The position numbers and the translations under genes are program-made. A stretch of 64,000 nucleotides of DNA from Acanthopleuribacter pedis (GTDB lineage Bacteria; Acidobacteriota; Holophagae; Acanthopleuribacterales; Acanthopleuribacteraceae), in the NCBI RefSeq assembly GCF_017377855.1, contig NZ_JAFREP010000020.1, positions 62,001-126,000 on the forward strand, written 5' to 3'. This document shows, piece by piece, positions 50,288-58,597 of the stretch (within the stretch, counting starts at the first letter, position 1; each line of letters begins with the position of its first letter). The notes under the pieces were generated by a model. It made no database searches, was not told the DNA's origin, and was given only the letters and a program-made list of their open reading frames with translations.

Positions 50288-52702
50288 ATGTCATCCTCCC
50301 TCGCCGCCTTATACGAAAACGCCGTTTTGGCGCATCCCCGCCGCTGCCTCCTCGCAATGGCGCTGGTGGTGGCGGCCTGCGCGGTTTTCATGCCGTCTTT
50401 TCGGCTCGATTCCGGCAGTGACTCCCTCATTCTTGAGGACGACGCCGACCTGCGCGCCTATATCCAGATCCGACAAACCTTTCCAGACGAACCTTTTTTG
50501 CTGGTGGCCTACCAACCCAAACACGATTTATTTGAACCCGCGACCCTGCAGGCATTGCGCGCACTCGTCGACGAGCTGGAACAGGTAGACGGTGTTGAAC
50601 ACGTGAATTCCATGCTCAACGCCCCACTGCTGCTCAGCCCACCCCTGCCGATTACCGCCTTGCTGCGCGGGATCCCCAATCTGGAAGACGAAAGGGTGGA
50701 CAAAACCCTCGCGCGCAAGGAACTCACCGAAAGCCCCTTTTACAGCGAACAGTTAATCAGCCGTGATGGTGAAACCACCGCCATTCAACTGGTTCTCACC
50801 AAAAACCCGCCGCTGAGCGAAGCAATCATCGAGCGCGAGACGTTACGCGGGTCACGACGCAGCGCGGCCCTTTCGCCGGAAGAATCCGCGCGATTATCGG
50901 AGCTCGAAGAAAGGGTAAGCACGCTCACCGCGGCCGAGGCCGAGCAACAGGAAAAAATGGTGGCCGACATTCGCGCGGTCTTGGCGCGCCACCGCGATGC
51001 GGCCGACGTGTACCTAGGCGGCTTGCCCATGATCGTGGCCGATATGACCGCATTTGTACGTCGCGACCTGGTCGTCTTCGGCGCGGGCATGATCGCGTTC
51101 CTGGCGCTGGCCTTGTGGATCGTGTTCCGCAGCAAACGTTTTGTGTTTTTGCCGTTGCTCACCTGCGCCCTGGTCGTGGTTACCATGATCGGGTTGCTGG
51201 GCCTACTGGACAAACCCGCCACGGTCGTTTCTTCCAACTTCATTTCGCTGCTCCTGATTATCGGCATGTCGATGGCCATTCATATCGCGGTCCGCTTCGA
51301 CAACCTCAAACAGTCCGGCAACGCGCGTACCAAACTCAAACAGGCCGTGGTAGACGTGGCCCTCCCCTGCTTCTTCTGCTCGTTAACCACCATGGTTGGT
51401 TTCGGTTCGCTGGTTTTTTCCGGGATCAAACCGGTGATGGATTTCGGATTGATGATGACGGCCGGGATCGCCGTCGCCTACGCCTTCATTTTCCTGGTGC
51501 TGGCCCCGCTGCTGGTGCTGACGACCGCGGAAACGGCGGGGAGCGGCGACGAAACAGCCGAAACCGAGGCCGAAAACCCTTTGATGCTGTGGCTCGCCAA
51601 GCTCACGGATGCCCACGGCGGCTTGCTGTTCATCGCGGCCTTGGTGCTCCTGGGCGTTTCGGTTTGGGGCACAACCCGCCTCAGTGTCGAAAACCGCTTT
51701 ATCGATTATTTCCACGAAAACACCGAAATCCACCAGGGCATGCTGCTGATCGACAGCAAGCTAGGCGGCACGGTTCCCCTGGAGATCGTGATCGACGGCG
51801 GCGAAAAAAATTATTGGATCAACCCCGCCCATCGCGCCAAATTGCGCCAGGCCCATGAATACTTGGAACAACAGTCGGCCGTCGGCAAGGTGCTGTCGCT
51901 GGACGCCACGCTTAAGGTCGCCGAGGAGATCACGGGCAGCCGCCCCCTCAACAGTTTCCTGCTGGGCATGCTCAAAACCGCGCTGCCCGCGCGTTTCAAG
52001 GAGGCGGTGCTTGAGCCGTTTGTTGATCGCGACTTCCGCCAGGTCCGCCTGGTGGCGCGGGTCGTCGAAAGTGACCCCAACCTCAAGCGGCAGGAACTGC
52101 TGGACGGCATTCGCAACCACCTGATAAACGAGATTGGGTTCGAAGCAGATCAGGTGCGCATCACCGGCATGTACGTGCTTTACAACAATATGCTGCAAAG
52201 TTTGTTTGATTCCCAGATCAAAACCATCGGCGTGGTGTTTTTGGCGATTTTAATGATGTTCTTGATTTTGTTTCGCTCCTTTCCCGTCGCGATCATCGCT
52301 TTGGTCCCCAATGTGTTTCCTGTCTTTTTGGTGCTAGGGATTATGGGTTTATTGGGCATTCCCCTCGACCTCATGACGATCACCATCGCGGCGGTCAGTG
52401 TCGGCATCGCGGTGGACCACACCATCCACTACGTTTATCGGTTCCGGGCGGAATTTGAGATCCATCGCGATTACCGCGCCACCTTGTACCGCTGCCACGG
52501 CGGCGTCGGACGCGCCATGTTCTATACCTCGGTGACCATTGTGGCGGGCTTCATGATCCTGGCTGCCTCCAGTTTCCGACCCACCATCTATTTCGGGATT
52601 TTCACAAGCTTGGCGATGGTAACGGCCCTGTTCGCGGCCGTCACCTTGCTTCCCTACTTGCTGATCCGCCTGCGCCCCTTCGGCAGAGAACACCATTCTT
52701 AG
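50288..52702 (+). CDS. MMPL/RND-family transporter
   Basis: 804 aa from ATG 50288 (AAGGA six bases before). Two homologous halves, each with one helix, a large periplasmic loop and five clustered helices: first bundle about 255-410 (LVVFGAGMIAFLALALWIVF onward) and second from about 635 (IGVVFLAILMMFLILFRSF; ITIAAVSVGIAVDHTIHYVY). The GxxxDxxxH-like proton-relay segment in helix 4 of the second half is seen (VGIAVDHTIH). Such proteins export lipids or hopanoids and related molecules. A single-gene unit, with the TAG stop fused to a family 1 repeat. Confidence 0.9.
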   Translation: MSSSLAALYENAVLAHPRRCLLAMALVVAACAVFMPSFRLDSGSDSLILEDDADLRAYIQIRQTFPDEPFLLVAYQPKHDLFEPATLQALRALVDELEQVDGVEHVNSMLNAPLLLSPPLPITALLRGIPNLEDERVDKTLARKELTESPFYSEQLISRDGETTAIQLVLTKNPPLSEAIIERETLRGSRRSAALSPEESARLSELEERVSTLTAAEAEQQEKMVADIRAVLARHRDAADVYLGGLPMIVADMTAFVRRDLVVFGAGMIAFLALALWIVFRSKRFVFLPLLTCALVVVTMIGLLGLLDKPATVVSSNFISLLLIIGMSMAIHIAVRFDNLKQSGNARTKLKQAVVDVALPCFFCSLTTMVGFGSLVFSGIKPVMDFGLMMTAGIAVAYAFIFLVLAPLLVLTTAETAGSGDETAETEAENPLMLWLAKLTDAHGGLLFIAALVLLGVSVWGTTRLSVENRFIDYFHENTEIHQGMLLIDSKLGGTVPLEIVIDGGEKNYWINPAHRAKLRQAHEYLEQQSAVGKVLSLDATLKVAEEITGSRPLNSFLLGMLKTALPARFKEAVLEPFVDRDFRQVRLVARVVESDPNLKRQELLDGIRNHLINEIGFEADQVRITGMYVLYNNMLQSLFDSQIKTIGVVFLAILMMFLILFRSFPVAIIALVPNVFPVFLVLGIMGLLGIPLDLMTITIAAVSVGIAVDHTIHYVYRFRAEFEIHRDYRATLYRCHGGVGRAMFYTSVTIVAGFMILAASSFRPTIYFGIFTSLAMVTALFAAVTLLPYLLIRLRPFGREHHS

Positions 52703-52760
52703 CCCGCATTGCTTACAAGGATTCGGCTTCGTCGCAGAATTCCTTGGAAACAATGCGAGC
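52702..52760. repeat. Family 1 repeat, short hairpin copy
   Basis: GCCCGCATTGCTTACAAGGA (52702-52721) pairs imperfectly with 52741-52760 (three mismatches). It begins with the last base of the MMPL gene TAG stop. Confidence 0.8.
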
Positions 52761-52814
52761 GAGAACTCTGGGTGAGACGGGTGTGATCGACGGTACAGCC
52801 GGGCTCGCGGGCTA

Positions 52815-52992
52815 GCCCGCATCTCTCACCCGTGTTCGTCGCAAGCGTGTCAAAAAGTTTGGTAGCACAAGGCTTGCGACCGAAACCGGACACAGGCGTA
52901 GCAGGGCTACGTCGAAGGCCGGTTGACCAAGCAAACGTGGTGATAGCAGACTTTTTGGCTCGCGAAGCAGAAAACGGGTGAGAGATGCGGGC
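52815..52992. repeat. Family 1 repeat, medium copy
   Basis: GCCCGCATCTCTCACCCGT at 52815 and its inverse at 52974-52992 enclose about 140 bp including GGCGTAGCAGGGCTACGTCG. Tandem with the short copy 55 bp upstream; both lie between the MMPL gene and leuS. Confidence 0.85.
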
Positions 52993-53207
52993 TAACCCAT
53001 TGCATTCCATACTTGTCCCAGCTTCTGGAACCAAAGTACAATAGTCGATTCTGCCGTTGTTCCATTCGCGGGTTTGCCTTACAACGGCCCAGCCAATACA
53101 TGCTGACGTGGAAAGGTTCGGGGGGACCGCGTCCGTCCCATCTTTGCCGCATGCAGGCGAGCCCCATCACCCGCCCTTTAAGTACGATCTTTCTTCTGGA
53201 GTGATAA

Positions 53208-55736
53208 GTGCCGAAGTACGACCATTTAACCATTGAACCCAAATGGCAAGCCTTTTGGGAAGAAAAGCAAAGTTTTAAAACACCCGAGTCCTTGTCCGGC
53301 CCCAAGTATTACGTGCTCGATATGTTCCCATACCCGTCCGGGTCGGGCCTACACGTCGGCCACCCCGAGGGTTACACGGCCACCGACATCGTGGCCCGTT
53401 ACAAACGCGCCAATGGTTTTAACGTGTTGCATCCCATGGGTTGGGACGCCTTCGGCCTTCCGGCGGAACAGTTTGCGATCAAAACGGGGACCCATCCCGC
53501 GATTACCACGGCCCAAAATGTGGCCAACTTCAAGCGCCAGCTCAAATCGCTCGGCTTCAGTTACGACTGGGAACGCGAGGTCAACACCACCGATCCCGAC
53601 TATTACAAATGGACCCAGTGGATCTTTTTGCAACTCTACAAAAAAGGGTTGGCCTACATCGCCGAGGTTCCGGTGAATTGGTGCCCGGCCCTGGGCACGG
53701 TACTCGCCAACGAAGAAGTCATCGACGGCAAAAGTGAACGCGGCGACCACCCGGTCATCCGTCAACCAATGAGCCAGTGGGTGCTGGCGATCACCAAATA
53801 CGCCGACCGCCTCATCGAGGACCTGGAGCTGGTTGACTGGCCCGCGGGCGTTAAGAAAAAGCAAGTGGAATGGATTGGCCGTTCGCGCGGTTGCGACATC
53901 GTATTCAGCCTGCCCGGCCGCGACGAAACCATTCGCGTATTTACCACCCGACCCGACACGCTCTTCGGCGCAACCTACATGGTTCTCGCGCCGGAGCACC
54001 CGCTCGTCGATCTCTTAACACCCGACGAACACAAGGACGCGGTCAAGGCCTACCGCGACCAAGCCGCGCGTAAGTCCGACCTGGACCGTACCGAAAAGGC
54101 CAAGGACAAAACCGGCGTGCCCATCGGCGCCAATGCAATCAACCCCGCCACCGGCAAGGAAATCCCCATCTGGATCGCCGATTACGTGCTGATGTCCTAC
54201 GGGACCGGCGCCATCATGGCCGTTCCCGGCCACGATACCCGCGACTGGGAATTCGCCGACAGGTTCGAGATCCCCATCGTCGAGGTGGTCAGCGGCGGCG
54301 ACGTGACCAAGGAAGCCTACATCGGCGACGGTCTGATCGTGAACTCGGACTTCCTCAACGGGCTCAATGTGGCCGACGCCAAGGAAAAAATGATCAACTG
54401 GCTGGAAGAACGCGGCACGGGCAAAGCCGCCATCAACTACAAGTTACGGGATTGGCTGTTCAGCCGCCAACGCTACTGGGGCGAACCCTTCCCCATCCGC
54501 TTCGATGAGGAAGGCAACCATCACGCCCTTCCCGAGGACCAACTGCCGTTGTTATTGCCCGAGGTCGAGGACTACAGCCCGCCCCAAGGCGACGATCCCC
54601 AGCCCACGCTCAATAAAGCGACCGACTGGGTCAACTTCAAAGAAGACGGCAAATCCTGGCGGTACGAGACGAACACCATGCCGCAGTGGGCCGGCTCCTG
54701 CTGGTATTACCTGCGTTATATCGACCCCAAAAACGGCGACAAAGCCTGGGACCTCGAAAAAGAAAAGTACTGGATGCCGGTTGATCTCTACATCGGCGGC
54801 GCCGAACACGCGGTCCTCCACCTGCTTTACGCACGTTTCTGGCACAAGGTCCTCTATGACGCGGGCCTCGTTTCCACCAAGGAACCCTTCACCAAATTGG
54901 TTAACCAAGGCCTGATCACGGCGCAGAGCTACCGCGGCAAGGACGGGTATGTCCACGCCGATTTGGTCGACGAAACCAAACCCGGCACCTTCGTAAACCG
55001 CGAAACCGGCGAGGAACTCGAGGCCCAAATCGAGAAAATGGCCAAGTCCAAGGGCAACGTCGTCAGCCCCGACGTCATCGTTGCGCAGTACGGCGCCGAT
55101 TCGTTCCGCCTGTACGAAATGTTCATGGGCCCACTGGAGCAGTCCAAACCCTGGAACACCCAAAGCATCGAAGGCGTGCGCCGCTTCCTCGAACGCACCT
55201 GGCGTCTCGTGCTCGACACCGAAAACGACAACCTGAACGCGGCACTGGTCGATGGCTGGGGCAATGACCAACAACTCATCAAAGAGGCCCACAAAACCAT
55301 CAAAGGGGTCACGGGAGACATCGAAGGCATCCGCTTCAACACGGCCATTTCCAAGATGATGGTATTGGTCAACAGCCTCACCAAAGCCAAGCAAAAACCC
55401 CGCGACATCATCAACCGCCTGCTGATCCTGCTCAATCCGTTTGCCCCACACATCTGCGAAGAGCTGTGGGACCGACTCGGCCACGACACCCCAATCACGG
55501 CGGAAACCTGGCCCACCTTTGAGGAGGAACTCACCAAAGAGGAACTGATCCAAATGGTGGTCCAAGTGAACGGCAAGAAACGCGATACCTTGGAAATGGC
55601 GGCCGATACGGACAAGGACTCAGCCCTGGCCCAGGCCAAGGCCCTGGATAAAATCGCGGGTTATCTGGACGGCGCCCAAATCATCAAAGAAATCTTCGTC
55701 CCCGGCCGCCTGATTAACTTCGTGGTCAGGAAGTAA
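53208..55736 (+). CDS. leuS: Leucyl-tRNA synthetase
   Basis: 842 aa, start GTG 53208 with GGAG before it. Class I synthetase that charges tRNA-Leu. The HIGH-type motif is PYPSGSGLHVGHPEGY near residue 42, the editing domain lies at about 225-420 (TTRPDTLFGATYMVLAPEH; GTGAIMAVPGHDTRDW), and the KMSKS-type loop reads KMAKSKGNVVSPD near residue 612. A tRNA-binding C-terminal domain ends at VPGRLINFVVRK. Full length and complete. It has its own terminator. Confidence 0.97.
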   Translation: MPKYDHLTIEPKWQAFWEEKQSFKTPESLSGPKYYVLDMFPYPSGSGLHVGHPEGYTATDIVARYKRANGFNVLHPMGWDAFGLPAEQFAIKTGTHPAITTAQNVANFKRQLKSLGFSYDWEREVNTTDPDYYKWTQWIFLQLYKKGLAYIAEVPVNWCPALGTVLANEEVIDGKSERGDHPVIRQPMSQWVLAITKYADRLIEDLELVDWPAGVKKKQVEWIGRSRGCDIVFSLPGRDETIRVFTTRPDTLFGATYMVLAPEHPLVDLLTPDEHKDAVKAYRDQAARKSDLDRTEKAKDKTGVPIGANAINPATGKEIPIWIADYVLMSYGTGAIMAVPGHDTRDWEFADRFEIPIVEVVSGGDVTKEAYIGDGLIVNSDFLNGLNVADAKEKMINWLEERGTGKAAINYKLRDWLFSRQRYWGEPFPIRFDEEGNHHALPEDQLPLLLPEVEDYSPPQGDDPQPTLNKATDWVNFKEDGKSWRYETNTMPQWAGSCWYYLRYIDPKNGDKAWDLEKEKYWMPVDLYIGGAEHAVLHLLYARFWHKVLYDAGLVSTKEPFTKLVNQGLITAQSYRGKDGYVHADLVDETKPGTFVNRETGEELEAQIEKMAKSKGNVVSPDVIVAQYGADSFRLYEMFMGPLEQSKPWNTQSIEGVRRFLERTWRLVLDTENDNLNAALVDGWGNDQQLIKEAHKTIKGVTGDIEGIRFNTAISKMMVLVNSLTKAKQKPRDIINRLLILLNPFAPHICEELWDRLGHDTPITAETWPTFEEELTKEELIQMVVQVNGKKRDTLEMAADTDKDSALAQAKALDKIAGYLDGAQIIKEIFVPGRLINFVVRK

Positions 55737-55762
55737 ACCGCAACCAAGACCGATAAAATTAC

Positions 55763-55799
55763 AAAAAGGCCTCGAATCCATGCGATTCGGGGCCTTTTT
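55763..55799 (+). terminator. Intrinsic terminator of leuS
   Basis: AAAAAGGCCTCGAATC pairs with GATTCGGGGCCTTTTT, a 16-bp stem with one wobble and a tiny loop, with T-runs on both strands. Confidence 0.88.
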
Positions 55800-56062
55800 A
55801 TTGTGGCACCCAACGACGGCCTTCAAACGTGGGTTCCGCGGGGAAACTAAACCGCCACGGGCGGATCCCAGGTGCTGATCAGCATCCCACCCGTTAAACG
55901 GTCCCCTTTTTTAAGATTTACAATATCAGAACCGAGTAAGAGAGCAGCAGCCGAATGAACAAGACCTTAATTAATACCGCTGCATCGGTGCGTGGAAAAC
56001 AAGAGCCCCAAAATGCTATCGAAAATTCGCCGCACTAAAGAAGATACAAAATCGAGGAAAAC

Positions 56063-58147
56063 ATGAGGATGAAAATATATCTCTGGGTTAGAAATTTTAC
56101 AGACCACGCTAAAATACGCACAAAAATGATTATCGGCTTTGGCTCAATCTTGATACTAACTGTAATTGTTTCCATCTTCTCGGTCTATGATCTTTACAAA
56201 GCGAATAATGTTTTTGAGTTATACCGCTCCTATGCGCTACAGACCAATCAAATGGGGCGTGTACAAGCGAATCTTCTCACGGCTCGTTTAAATGCTAAGG
56301 ATTTCCTGATTAGCCAGAAGGATTCAGCAGAAGACGAAGTCCACGAACGCATAAAAAAAACCGCGGACATGATCAGCGAAACTGAAAAATTATTCTTGCG
56401 CGGCGATGCCGTAAAAACCATATCTAAAGCGAAATCGACGATAGCATCTTATGATAACTCGTTCACAGAAGTCGCCAATCTATCACGGGACCGGGAAAAA
56501 CTCATCGGTCAATTAAATGATCTGGGTCCGCGGGCTGAGAAAAATATAACGGCGATCATGAAAAGTGCCTTTGAAGATAAGGACTCCACCGCCTCTTATC
56601 TTGCCGGCTTAAACCTAAGGAGTTTGTTGCTTGCACGCCTGTATGCAAACCGTTTCTTGGTGGATAACATCCCCGACAACGCAACGCGCGCGGAAAAAGA
56701 ATTGCAGGAATTCGCCAGGCTTGCGTCAGAGATGAAACGAGAACTTCAGAACCCAAAACGAAGAGCACTATCCAACGAGCTTATTGAAATGGCACGTGGG
56801 TATGAAACCACCTTTAAGGAGGTTGTGGAATTATCCCAGAAAAGAAATCAAATTGTCAGCACGGTCCTTGATGTCGTAGGCCCGCAACTTGCCGACGAAC
56901 TAGAGGTACTAAAATTAGAGAACAAACAGTTCCAAGATAGACTTGGTCAAGAGGCATCGGCGCAATTTACCCAATCTTTTTTCACCATTATTTTAAAGGT
57001 TCTCTTAATTATAGGTATCGGCATTTTTCTAGCTACAAAAATCGGCAAAATCATTGCCGAGCCGGTAGCCAATATGACGGACACGATGACGAATTTGGCA
57101 AAAGGCAATCTAGAATTCCAGGTTCCAGACTTGGACCGATCTGATGAAATCGGTGATATGGCCCGTGCCGTAAACGTGTTTAAAGACAATGCCATTGAAA
57201 TGAAACAACAGGAACAGGCTTTGGCTAAGACCCGGAAAGACCACACACAGCGCGAAGCCATCGCCAAAGAAGCGCACCAGCGCGCGATCATGGAACTTGC
57301 CGACAGATTCGATTCTCAAATCTCCCATCTCATTGACAGCCTGGTCTCCTCTTCGACCAAAATGAAACAATCCTCGGCCGATATGAAAGATGTTGCACGG
57401 GAAACAACCGATGCAAGTGTCACCGTGGCTTCCGCCTCCGAACAATCGAGCACCAGTGTGACCCTCGTCTCACAGGAAATGAAAGAGATGGTGTCGTCCA
57501 GTGACGCCATCAGCGACCAAATCATAACGGCCCAGTCCAAATCAAAGGATGGGATGACTTATGTGGAAAAGGCGAATACCACCTTCATCAATTTAAATGA
57601 ACGTATTCGGAGCATTGATGATTTTGTCGTATCGATTCAAAAAATCGCCGAGCAAACCAACTTATTGGCGCTCAATGCGACCATTGAGGCGGCACGCGCG
57701 GGCAAAGCAGGTGCGGGCTTTGCCGTTGTGGCCGAAGAAGTCAAAAACCTTGCAGCGGAGACGGCTGAAAAAACAGCCGATATCAGCAAAAAAGTTGACG
57801 AAATCCAATCGGCCTACGCCGGTTCCTTGGAAGTCATCGGCCAAATCGATGCGGTCATGAAGGGCATCGATGAGTCGGTCACAAGTGTTTCCTGTGCGGT
57901 CGAAGCACAACACACGACGTCAGAAAGTATCAATCGAAGCATTTTTGAGGCGAGCAAAGGTGTGCAGCAAGTGTCGGCGATTATTCAAGAGGTCAAGGAA
58001 GGCGCAACGGTTGCCGGGCATACCTCCAGCACGGTGCTGGACATCGCCGCCACCACGGCTCAAACATCGGAAGCATTAAAAGCCACGGTGGAACAGTTCC
58101 TCACGCAAATCCGATCAAATTACGGGCGCGCCAACGAGGCGGCGTAA
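56063..58147 (+). CDS. Methyl-accepting chemotaxis protein
   Basis: 694 aa, start ATG 56063 with GAGGAAAAC before. One membrane helix (MIIGFGSILILTVIVSIF), a long helical periplasmic sensor of about 260 residues (HBM-type, two helical bundles), a second helix (FFTIILKVLLIIGIGIFLA), a HAMP domain (KIIAEPVANMTDTMTNLAKG), and the signalling hairpin with IAEQTNLLALNATIEAARAG and FAVVAEEVKNLAAETAEKT. It clusters with CheA/CheW at cell poles in other bacteria. Its DNA is visibly more AT-rich than leuS beside it, which may mean later acquisition. No CWxxF-like tether is present at the C-terminus. Confidence 0.94.
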   Translation: MRMKIYLWVRNFTDHAKIRTKMIIGFGSILILTVIVSIFSVYDLYKANNVFELYRSYALQTNQMGRVQANLLTARLNAKDFLISQKDSAEDEVHERIKKTADMISETEKLFLRGDAVKTISKAKSTIASYDNSFTEVANLSRDREKLIGQLNDLGPRAEKNITAIMKSAFEDKDSTASYLAGLNLRSLLLARLYANRFLVDNIPDNATRAEKELQEFARLASEMKRELQNPKRRALSNELIEMARGYETTFKEVVELSQKRNQIVSTVLDVVGPQLADELEVLKLENKQFQDRLGQEASAQFTQSFFTIILKVLLIIGIGIFLATKIGKIIAEPVANMTDTMTNLAKGNLEFQVPDLDRSDEIGDMARAVNVFKDNAIEMKQQEQALAKTRKDHTQREAIAKEAHQRAIMELADRFDSQISHLIDSLVSSSTKMKQSSADMKDVARETTDASVTVASASEQSSTSVTLVSQEMKEMVSSSDAISDQIITAQSKSKDGMTYVEKANTTFINLNERIRSIDDFVVSIQKIAEQTNLLALNATIEAARAGKAGAGFAVVAEEVKNLAAETAEKTADISKKVDEIQSAYAGSLEVIGQIDAVMKGIDESVTSVSCAVEAQHTTSESINRSIFEASKGVQQVSAIIQEVKEGATVAGHTSSTVLDIAATTAQTSEALKATVEQFLTQIRSNYGRANEAA

Positions 58148-58481
58148 CCGGGACGACGGCACATCCTTCTCAACCCAAATACCGGAAATCCTCGCCGCAA
58201 TTCAATCTGAAGATGCGATTCCTTTCGTCGCGTCCTCGGGTGGGTCCTAAACAGGGTCATCTCATCCGGTAAAACGACCGCGTCGATTGGGAACGGAACA
58301 ACCTGACCCGAATTCACCCCGCTCAACCGAAAGCGGACTCGGGCCAAGGCGGGTTCTCACCTGAGGCCGTAACGCCCGTCAAAAAACCTCGACCATTCCA
58401 TTTCCTTCAGCACTCGCCTCGCAACGTGCCCCAAATCCGTTCGGCGAACCCCTCCCGCTGACAGGCAAGGGATCTAATTCT
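58148..58481. other. Intergenic region after the chemotaxis gene
   Basis: No gene found. The minus-strand ORF 58120-58347 overlaps the chemotaxis stop and has no ribosome site. The two terminators at its right end separate the convergent transcripts. Confidence 0.4.
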
Positions 58482-58519
58482 TCTTTTTGGTATGCCCTGC
58501 CGGGCACACCAAAAAGAAA
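58482..58519. terminator. Bidirectional hairpin terminator
   Basis: TTCTTTTTGGTATGCCC (58482-58498) pairs with GGGCACACCAAAAAGAA (58503-58519), one mismatch and a 4-nt loop. T- and A-runs on the stem edges can serve both strands. Confidence 0.75.
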
Positions 58520-58545
58520 CCCCCCGCCAAAAACTGACGGAGGGT
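58509..58545 (-). terminator. Intrinsic terminator of the OmpA-PKD gene
   Basis: On the minus strand CCCTCCGTCA pairs with TGGCGGGGGG (two GU pairs) and is followed by TTTCTTTTT. It lies about 50 bp past the OmpA-PKD stop. Confidence 0.7.
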
Positions 58546-58597
58546 GCTCGGTTTCTTAGGTTGTAGGAAGCGCCGCAATGGTTGCGGCGCCGGTGGC

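Noticed and set aside
54552..55565. 337-aa minus-strand ORF
   Set aside because: Antisense to leuS.
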